This document shows, one piece after another, positions 1-4,336 of a DNA stretch of 7,290 nucleotides. The stretch's first letter is position 1, and each line of letters starts with the position of its first letter. The stretch lies in contig DCTL01000003.1 of assembly GCA_002329255.1 (NCBI GenBank), forward strand, positions 21,087 through 28,376, given 5' to 3'. The translations under genes were made by a program, and so were the position numbers. Under the pieces are notes generated by a model. It worked only from the letters and a program-made list of their open reading frames with translations. It had not been told where the DNA came from and ran no database searches. Source of the stretch: Patescibacteria group bacterium UBA1441 (GTDB lineage: Bacteria > Patescibacteriota > Minisyncoccia > Minisyncoccales > UBA1441).

Positions 1-519
1 CATCTCCAAAATGCCAACTTAATCAAGCACAGCTTGGCAGTTGAGGCCGGCATGAAAAAACTAGCTAATTATTTTGGTCAGAATGAAGAAGAGTGGGGAT
101 TAGCCGGATTGTTACACGATATTGATTATGAATTAACCAAAGACGATCTTCAGAGGCATTCTTTAGTTGGAGCGGAGATGGTTAGAGATTCTGGTTTTTC
201 GAACGAAGTAGCCGAAGCGATTAAAACTCACAATCAAGTGCATGGTTATCCGCCAAAAAGCTTGATGGCCAAAGCCTTATTTTGCATTGATCCGTTGACG
301 GGATTGATTGTTGCGGCGGCCCTTGTTTTACCAAGTCGTAGATTAAAAGACCTTACCGTTGAATCTGTCAAAAATCGTTTTCGAGAAAAATCATTTGCTC
401 GAGGGGCTGATCGAGAAGTCATTTCAAATTGCCAAGAATATCTTCAGCTCAGTTGCCATGATTTTATCGCTCTAGTTTTGCTAGCGATGCAAGAGATTGA
501 CCAGACTTTAGGATTGTAA
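1..519 (+). CDS. HD-domain metal-dependent hydrolase, 5' partial
   Basis: This is the 3' part of an HD-superfamily phosphohydrolase-like protein; 172 codons and the stop are visible. The frame is open to the first base. A TTG at 34 could act as a start but would remove the first conserved histidine (codon 10, in KHSLAVE), so the true start lies upstream of the window. The candidate metal ligands are H10, the H39-D40 pair in LLHDID, H53, H77 and D97 in the DPLTGL motif. The later stretch KSFARG and the ending MQEIDQTLGL fit a compact, soluble single-domain HD family of about 180 residues that is common in Firmicutes and uncultured bacteria. The substrate is not known for this family; nucleotide or phosphate-ester hydrolysis is only a class-level expectation. 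The gene ends 2 nt before pcm, implying a shared transcript. The family call is firm and the function is open. Confidence 0.88.
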   Translation, partial: HLQNANLIKHSLAVEAGMKKLANYFGQNEEEWGLAGLLHDIDYELTKDDLQRHSLVGAEMVRDSGFSNEVAEAIKTHNQVHGYPPKSLMAKALFCIDPLTGLIVAAALVLPSRRLKDLTVESVKNRFREKSFARGADREVISNCQEYLQLSCHDFIALVLLAMQEIDQTLGL

Positions 520-521
520 GG

Positions 522-1127
522 ATGTGGTTTCAGCCGCAGAGCAATTATATTAGGCGAGCCTGGGAGGCGATTAAAAGAGCTGATTTCGTTCCAAAAGGTC
601 AAAGAGACCAAGCTGATCTGGATCAACCGTTGCCAATTGGATTAGGGCAAACAATATCGCAACCGTCAGTCGTCGCCTTCATGCTTGAACTATTAAATCC
701 GCAACCGGGGGGTCGCTATCTCGATATTGGCTCCGGTTCAGGCTGGACGACCGCCTTGCTGGCGCAGATTGCCGGAAAAGATGGCCATGTTTGGGCTATT
801 GAAATTATTCCAGAATTGAAAGATTGGGGCCAAAATAATGTTCGTCACTATGGCTTTGAGGATCAGGGTATTGTAGAATTTATCAGAGCTGACGGCTCTT
901 TAGGTTATGCCAAAGAAGCTCCTTTTGACGGCATTTTAGTTTCGGCTAGTGCCGATCAATATCCAATTGTGCTTCAGGATCAGCTAAAAATTGGCGGACG
1001 ATTGGTTATTCCAGTTGGTAATCAGATTTGGCAAGTAACTAGAAAATCTGAAAAAGATTTTCAAAAAGAGGTCTTTCCTGATTTTGTTTTTGTGCCTTTA
1101 CGTTCATCCGATGAATCAAAAAGTTAA
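522..1127 (+). CDS. pcm: Protein-L-isoaspartate O-methyltransferase
   Basis: This is a cytosolic SAM-dependent repair enzyme that methylates L-isoaspartyl residues in damaged proteins so they can revert to aspartate. At 201 residues it is close to the E. coli enzyme (208). The family signature PIGLGQTISQP is at residues 38-48 and carries the substrate-site region. The SAM-binding glycine-rich motif I is YLDIGSGSGWTTALLA at 66-81, with Trp75 where Tyr is usual. Further on are the acidic SAM-ribose strand (VWAIEI), a DG pair before the central strand, a PFDGILVSA strand, GGRLVIPVG, and the terminal FVPL. The N-terminal region before the signature is short. ATG 522 is chosen because it lies 2 nt after the previous stop and gives the expected length. 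The 3' end overlaps mltG by 17 nt. Assignment is by motif order and is strong. Confidence 0.93.
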   Translation: MWFQPQSNYIRRAWEAIKRADFVPKGQRDQADLDQPLPIGLGQTISQPSVVAFMLELLNPQPGGRYLDIGSGSGWTTALLAQIAGKDGHVWAIEIIPELKDWGQNNVRHYGFEDQGIVEFIRADGSLGYAKEAPFDGILVSASADQYPIVLQDQLKIGGRLVIPVGNQIWQVTRKSEKDFQKEVFPDFVFVPLRSSDESKS

Positions 1128-2121
1128 CCCTTTTATTGTTTTTATTTTAATTGCTAGCGGTCCACTCATTGTTTTGGGGGCGACTTATTTAGCGGTGCAA
1201 TTTTTCATCTTACAACCAGTAGATCCGGCAGGAACAGAATTGGTTTTTGAGATTGAGCCAGGACAACGGGGGGTGACTATTATTCAGCAACTTCAAGACG
1301 AGGGATTGATTAAAAATAGCTATGCTTTCTTCAGCTATAGTTTTATAACTAACCGTTATCATCAGATGAAAGCTGGACGATATCAGCTTAGTCCCGCAAT
1401 GACCGCTGCTGAAATTCTTGATTTGATTATTCAGGGGCGATCATTGCCGGAAGTGGTTATTACCTTTCCGGAGGGGCTTAATTTGGAACAATGGCAGGAG
1501 AAAATTGAAGATTATTTTCCAGAGATAGATCTTCTTTCTTATCGAGTTGGTCAATTCCAGGATGATTTTAACATTCTAGAAGATGCTCCAGCAGAAGATA
1601 GTCTGGAAGGTTATCTTTATCCAGATACCTATTATTTTAATTATCAGACTGATGGCGAGCTAATGATTCGTCGTTTCTTAAATAACTTTAATCATCAATT
1701 AGGTGATTTAATCCAAACTGCTCGAGAGCGGGGAGAAAATATTCATGATTTAGTAATTGTGGCCAGTCTGTTAGAGAAAGAAGTTCCGTCAGCTGATCAA
1801 CCGTTAGTGGCGGGAATCATACAGAAGCGTTTAGAAATCGGCATGCCTTTGCAGATCGATGCAACTATTACTTATATAACCGGCCAGTTCGGCGAACGAG
1901 TCAGTTTAATCGATACAGAAATTGACTCTCCTTATAATACTTATCGTTATCGAGGATTGCCTTACGGACCGATTGCTAGCTTTGGGCGGTTAAGTCTAGA
2001 GGCGGCTCTAAATCCGGAGTCAAGTGATTATCTCTTTTATCTATCGAAACCAGATGGAAAAACTGTTTTTAGTCGGACATTGACTGAGCATAATCAAGCT
2101 AAAGCGCGATATTTAAAATGA
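1111..2121 (+). CDS. mltG: Endolytic murein transglycosylase MltG (YceG family)
   Basis: This inner-membrane lytic transglycosylase cleaves nascent glycan strands and is thought to set their length or release them. From ATG 1111 it has 336 residues. One N-terminal membrane helix (about residues 8-32) is followed by a LysM-like region (GQRGVTIIQQLQDEGLI) and then the YceG catalytic domain. The catalytic glutamate is E222 in ASLLEKEV, equivalent to E218 of E. coli MltG. The downstream family blocks GMPLQIDATITY, SPYNTYRYRGLPYGPI and the FSRTLTEHN block are all present. A TTG at 1084 would add nine residues and lengthen the overlap with pcm; ATG 1111 puts short polar residues before the membrane helix and is preferred. 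No Shine-Dalgarno sequence is visible, so translation is probably coupled to pcm. The gene ends in TGA within an ATGA overlap with the next gene. Confidence 0.93.
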   Translation: MNQKVNPFIVFILIASGPLIVLGATYLAVQFFILQPVDPAGTELVFEIEPGQRGVTIIQQLQDEGLIKNSYAFFSYSFITNRYHQMKAGRYQLSPAMTAAEILDLIIQGRSLPEVVITFPEGLNLEQWQEKIEDYFPEIDLLSYRVGQFQDDFNILEDAPAEDSLEGYLYPDTYYFNYQTDGELMIRRFLNNFNHQLGDLIQTARERGENIHDLVIVASLLEKEVPSADQPLVAGIIQKRLEIGMPLQIDATITYITGQFGERVSLIDTEIDSPYNTYRYRGLPYGPIASFGRLSLEAALNPESSDYLFYLSKPDGKTVFSRTLTEHNQAKARYLK

Positions 2122-2651
2122 AAGTAATTATTATTATTGCTTTTAAAGGATTTAAAGATCAGGAATATTTTGAGACCCGGAGGGTGCTGGAATCAGCAGG
2201 GCATCAGATACAGGTGGCTAGTAACCAAACTGGTCTGGCTCAAGGAGTAGACGGGGGAGAGGTGGTGGTTGAGCTAACTATTGATCAAGTAAGGGATGGC
2301 GACTACCAGGCTTTGGTCTTAATTGGGGGAGCAGGGGCCTTAAAATATCTCGATAACGCCACCCTTTATGATTTGCTACAGCGATCATCTTCTCAGAAGG
2401 GGATGGTGCTGGCGGCTATTTGTATTGCCCCCCTGATCCTAGCACGAGCCGTTAATTTTAAAGGTCGAGAGATGACTGTTTGGTCATCTACCCTTGATCG
2501 TTCGGCAGTTAAGGAATTAAAGAATAGGGGAGTGGTTTATCTTAATCAGCCAGTAGTGGCCAGCGATCGGTTGATTACTGCTGATGGTCCGGAGGCTGCT
2601 GAACTTTTTGGCCAGGCGATAATAAAAGCGCTTGACAAAATAGGTAAATAA
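2118..2651 (+). CDS. DJ-1/PfpI family protein
   Basis: This is a 177-residue class I glutamine amidotransferase-like fold of the DJ-1/PfpI group. The visible marks are an N-terminal Rossmann strand (MKVIIIIAF), an acidic helix with a glutamate near residue 18, the LVLIGGAGA turn, and the nucleophile-elbow cysteine C102 in AAICIAPLILA. A typical ITADGPEAAELFGQAII C-terminus closes the fold. PfpI-type proteases carry His directly after the cysteine (ICHGP); here it is Ile103, so a PfpI-style Cys-His dyad is not evident and protease activity should not be assumed. Members act as glyoxalases, chaperones, deglycases or amidases, and these cannot be told apart from sequence alone. The start overlaps the mltG stop by 4 nt (ATGA), implying translational coupling. 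The end of the gene contains a TTGACA that may belong to the rplJL promoter. Confidence 0.88.
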   Translation: MKVIIIIAFKGFKDQEYFETRRVLESAGHQIQVASNQTGLAQGVDGGEVVVELTIDQVRDGDYQALVLIGGAGALKYLDNATLYDLLQRSSSQKGMVLAAICIAPLILARAVNFKGREMTVWSSTLDRSAVKELKNRGVVYLNQPVVASDRLITADGPEAAELFGQAIIKALDKIGK

Positions 2652-2659
2652 ATTAAGCT
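2632..2659 (+). promoter_or_regulatory. Candidate promoter for the rplJL operon
   Basis: A perfect -35 hexamer TTGACA lies at 2632-2637, inside the last codons of the DJ-1 gene. The best-spaced -10 is weak: TAAGCT at 2654-2659 with a 16-nt spacer, matching TATAAT at three positions. Transcription would begin near 2665, within the first segment of the L10 leader. The position is right for a separate ribosomal operon, but the weak -10 makes this tentative; read-through from the upstream genes is an alternative. Confidence 0.35.
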
Positions 2660-2661
2660 TA

Positions 2662-2751
2662 GACTGTCCCCACAGACAGTAGGTTGCGAAAGCATAAAAC
2701 CTACCGAGGGCAAGAGACCGAATTTAGGCTGTGGGTAACCACAGTTTTTTT
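2662..2751 (+). ncRNA. Ribosomal protein L10 leader (rplJL attenuator)
   Basis: This untranslated leader resembles the known L10-leader family by its core: AGACAGTAGG, an apical hairpin, then CCTACCGAGGG. The core hairpin pairs 2679-2685 (GTAGGTT) with 2698-2704 (AACCTAC). It is topped by GC-GAAA-GC (2686-2693) and has a four-base ATAA bulge on the 3' side. GA dinucleotides at 2675-2676 and 2706-2707 flank it, as expected for the kink-turn bound by L10. Around this core, CCCACAG (2669-2675) can pair with CTGTGGG (2729-2735), which sequesters the 5' arm of the terminator hairpin. In Bacillus subtilis the equivalent leader lets the L10-L12 complex repress its own operon by transcription attenuation. 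By analogy, excess stalk protein would end transcription here. The family call is from memory of the consensus, not from a covariance search. Confidence 0.85.
2729..2751 (+). terminator. Attenuator terminator in the rplJ leader
   Basis: A six-base-pair hairpin forms from CTGTGG (2729-2734) and CCACAG (2739-2744) with a GTAA loop, followed by seven T (2745-2751), a complete intrinsic terminator. The 5' arm is also needed for the long-range CCCACAG/CTGTGGG helix, so the two structures exclude each other. The T-run ends only six bases before the rplJ ATG, so the hairpin could also hinder ribosome access in read-through transcripts. Confidence 0.8.
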
Positions 2752-2757
2752 AATGTC

Positions 2758-3276
2758 ATGCCTTTAACATTGAAACAAAAAGAAGAAATAGTTACTGACT
2801 TAAAAGATAAATTATCGCGACAACGGTCGATAGTTTTAGTTGATTTTAGTCAGCTTCCGGCTGGAGATTTGGCTGATTTGCGCCAGCAGTTAAAAGATAA
2901 TGATTGTTTATTGCAAGCTGCTAAAAAAAGTCTGGTTCAGCGAGCTTTAAGCGATACTGAAATAATGCAAGATTTTAGTCTAGACGGTCCAGCGGCTTTA
3001 GTTTTTGGTTTTGGAGATTTAATTGCGCCGGCTAAAATTACCTATCAATTCCATAAAAAAGATGAACGATTAAAAATCATTGGTGGTATTTGGGATAATC
3101 AACTACAAGATCAAGCCGCCGTAATGGCTCTGGCTAAGTTGCCCTCTCATCAAGAGATATTGGCTCAATTTGTTTGGGTTATCAAGAGTCCGATCAGTGG
3201 TTTTGTTGGAGCCTGTCAAGACAATTTACGCCGATTAGTATTTGTTTTAGCAGCTGTTCAAAAAGTTAAAAATTAA
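2758..3276 (+). CDS. rplJ: Large ribosomal subunit protein uL10
   Basis: This is the base of the ribosomal stalk. It binds 23S rRNA near the L11 region through its N-terminal domain and carries bL12 dimers on its C-terminal helix. At 172 residues it is typical (E. coli 165). The N-terminus [19 protein letters not shown], the strand [10 protein letters not shown], the [10 protein letters not shown] helix, [11 protein letters not shown] and the GPAALVFG block are recognisable L10 elements. The C-terminus is a long hydrophobic helix (about residues 138-172) suited to bL12 binding. ATG 2758 is chosen because it gives the canonical MPLT start. An in-frame GTG at 2731 would lie inside the attenuator hairpin and add residues foreign to the family. 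No Shine-Dalgarno is possible, since the terminator T-run sits just upstream. The gene is followed by rplL after 20 nt and is likely autoregulated through the leader. Confidence 0.95.
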   Translation: MPLTLKQKEEIVTDLKDKLSRQRSIVLVDFSQLPAGDLADLRQQLKDNDCLLQAAKKSLVQRALSDTEIMQDFSLDGPAALVFGFGDLIAPAKITYQFHKKDERLKIIGGIWDNQLQDQAAVMALAKLPSHQEILAQFVWVIKSPISGFVGACQDNLRRLVFVLAAVQKVKN

Positions 3277-3296
3277 TAAAATTAAAACCATTAAGC

Positions 3297-3746
3297 ATGA
3301 GTGAAGAAAAAGACAACAAAGAAAAGGTTCAAGAAACTTCAACCGAAGAAGAGGTTTCAGTTCCTAAAAAGTTTCAGTCTTTAGTGACTGAAATTGAAAA
3401 AATGAGTGTCATTGATTTAGCCGAATTAGTTAAGATTTTAGAAAAGAAATTCGGTGTTTCGGCGGCGGCTCCAGCAGCAGTTGCTGCGGCTCCAGTAGCC
3501 GAGGCTGGTGAATCAGCTCCGGAAAAGAGTGCTTTTGACATTGTTTTAGCCGGAGTCGGCGAGCAGAAAATTGAAGTTATTAAGGTGGTTCGAGATGTTA
3601 CCGGGCTGGGGTTGAAAGAAGCGAAGGATGTAGTTGATCAGGCTGAGAAGGAGCCTCAAAAGATTAAAGAAGGGGCAAAGAAAGAAGAGGCCGAAGAGAT
3701 ATCGAAAAAGTTAGAAGCAGCTGGGGCCAAGGTTGAATTGAAATAA
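3297..3746 (+). CDS. rplL: Large ribosomal subunit protein bL12 (L7/L12)
   Basis: This is the multi-copy stalk protein that recruits and activates translational GTPases. It has 149 residues, against about 120-130 usually. Residues 1-22 are an extra acidic, low-complexity extension rich in E, K and S. The dimerisation domain follows ([20 protein letters not shown], residues 36-55), then an Ala/Pro hinge ([17 protein letters not shown]). The C-terminal domain has the factor-binding surface: [21 protein letters not shown], then [13 protein letters not shown], ending in [11 protein letters not shown] 3297 is used. An internal ATG at Met36 would delete the start of the dimerisation helix ([14 protein letters not shown]), so it is rejected. 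The gene lies 20 nt after rplJ with no Shine-Dalgarno, and is followed by a strong terminator. It is co-regulated with rplJ. Confidence 0.95.
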   Translation: MSEEKDNKEKVQETSTEEEVSVPKKFQSLVTEIEKMSVIDLAELVKILEKKFGVSAAAPAAVAAAPVAEAGESAPEKSAFDIVLAGVGEQKIEVIKVVRDVTGLGLKEAKDVVDQAEKEPQKIKEGAKKEEAEEISKKLEAAGAKVELK

Positions 3747-3761
3747 ATTGAATAATATTTT

Positions 3762-3794
3762 AAAAGGCGCTGATCAAACAGCGCCTTTTTCTTT
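3762..3794 (+). terminator. Intrinsic terminator of the rplJL operon
   Basis: An 11-bp perfect stem pairs AAAAGGCGCTG (3762-3772) with CAGCGCCTTTT (3779-3789) around an ATCAAA loop. The core is GC-rich and is followed by a T-rich tail (TTTTT-C-TTT). It lies 16 nt after the rplL stop and closes the ribosomal operon. The A-run on the 5' side could give weak function on the minus strand, but no minus-strand gene is seen to use it. Confidence 0.92.
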
Positions 3795-3820
3795 GAAAAG
3801 GTCGAATAAAATGATAAAAT
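3793..3820 (+). promoter_or_regulatory. Promoter for tRNA-Val and downstream genes
   Basis: TTGAAA (3793-3798, five of six to TTGACA) is followed after 16 nt by TAAAAT (3815-3820, five of six to TATAAT). A TG at 3812-3813 is placed exactly as an extended -10 element. The predicted start is about 3827, only some four bases before the mature tRNA 5' end. The -35 box overlaps the tail of the rplJL terminator, so the two transcription units abut. No other promoter of similar quality is seen before the next gene. Confidence 0.75.
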
Positions 3821-3830
3821 TATCGGAGCA

Positions 3831-3902
3831 GGGCACATAGCTCAGCGGCAGAGCGTACGGTTCACATCCGTGAGGTCTGTGGTTCAAATCCACATGTGCC
3901 CA
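3831..3902 (+). tRNA. tRNA-Val (anticodon CAC)
   Basis: A complete 72-nt cloverleaf. The acceptor stem GGGCACA (3831-3837) pairs with TGTGCCC (3895-3901), with discriminator A3902. The D-arm is GCTC/GAGC (3840-3843, 3851-3854) with a short seven-base loop that keeps the GG pair. The anticodon stem TACGG/CCGTG (3856-3860, 3868-3872) has one T-G wobble at its base. The loop TTCACAT (3861-3867) gives anticodon CAC at 3863-3865, which reads the valine codon GUG. The T-arm TGTGG/CCACA closes the standard TTCAAAT loop. CCA is not encoded (ACT follows), so the ends must be added by a CCA-adding enzyme. The variable loop is AGGTC. Confidence 0.96.
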
Positions 3903-3919
3903 CTCTAAAAAAATAATTC

Positions 3920-4336
3920 ATGGATTTTGCTCGATCAATAAAAAGAAATTCTAATCATCTGCTGTTTTGGTGGATTGCTTGGTATTTTTGGTCGGCTCCA
4001 AGAGATATTTTAAGAATTACCAGGAGTTTTTTACGCTTTGGTTTAAGCTATTTTTCAATTCCGCTACTACTTAAAACTTTATTTGCTCCCTGGCGCCAAT
4101 ATGTTTGGCAATATCCGAGAGGTTTTAGCCTCAAAGAGTATGCCTCTGTTTTTTTCTCTAATGTTATTTCACGTACTATTGGAGCGGTGACTCGAACCAT
4201 TTTGATTATTTTTGGATTGATGGCGGAATTTCTGATGCTGGTAACTGGATTAATCATTTTTCTGTTTTGGTTTTTTAGCGGACCATTGGCAATTGGTTTA
4301 ATTATTCTAGGTGGACGATGCCTTCTGGGGATTTAA
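3920..4336 (+). CDS. Small membrane protein of unknown function
   Basis: I cannot name this 138-residue protein by function. It has an aromatic N-terminal hydrophobic segment (about 13-25) and a basic amphipathic middle containing LFAPWRQ (54-60). A polar stretch ends in the block SNVISRTIGAVTRT (80-93), and strongly hydrophobic C-terminal segments follow (about 94-119 and 121-137). Both the FAPWRQ-like and NxxSRxIGAxxR-like blocks have the look of conserved motifs in uncharacterised membrane proteins of uncultured bacteria, but this is an impression without a search. ATG 3920 lies 17 nt after the tRNA with an A/T-rich leader and no Shine-Dalgarno; it is the first in-frame start. The last 19 nt overlap the start of the Clp-like ATPase gene, so the two are probably translationally coupled and may act together at the membrane. 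Confidence 0.85.
   Translation: MDFARSIKRNSNHLLFWWIAWYFWSAPRDILRITRSFLRFGLSYFSIPLLLKTLFAPWRQYVWQYPRGFSLKEYASVFFSNVISRTIGAVTRTILIIFGLMAEFLMLVTGLIIFLFWFFSGPLAIGLIILGGRCLLGI

Noticed and set aside
34..519. TTG at 34 as the real start of the HD-domain gene
   Set aside because: The frame is open to base 1 and codon 10, upstream of this TTG, encodes the first conserved His of the family; the gene is truncated by the window edge.
444..626. Minus-strand open frame across the HD/pcm junction
   Set aside because: It is antisense to two well-supported genes, with no recognisable domain and no promoter or ribosome site.
1084..1110. TTG 1084 as the mltG start
   Set aside because: It adds nine residues and lengthens the overlap with pcm; ATG 1111 gives a normal short polar N-terminus before the membrane helix.
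2116..2121. Possible UGA recoding (glycine code)
   Set aside because: TGA ends mltG at the expected family length and in an ATGA overlap with the next gene, so UGA acts as stop.
2731..2757. GTG 2731 as the rplJ start
   Set aside because: It lies in the attenuator hairpin and would encode the T-run; uL10 proteins begin with the MPLT-type sequence at ATG 2758.
3656..3838. Minus-strand open frame over the end of rplL, the terminator and the tRNA start
   Set aside because: It runs through a terminator stem and into a tRNA on the other strand; protein is low complexity and shows no family features.
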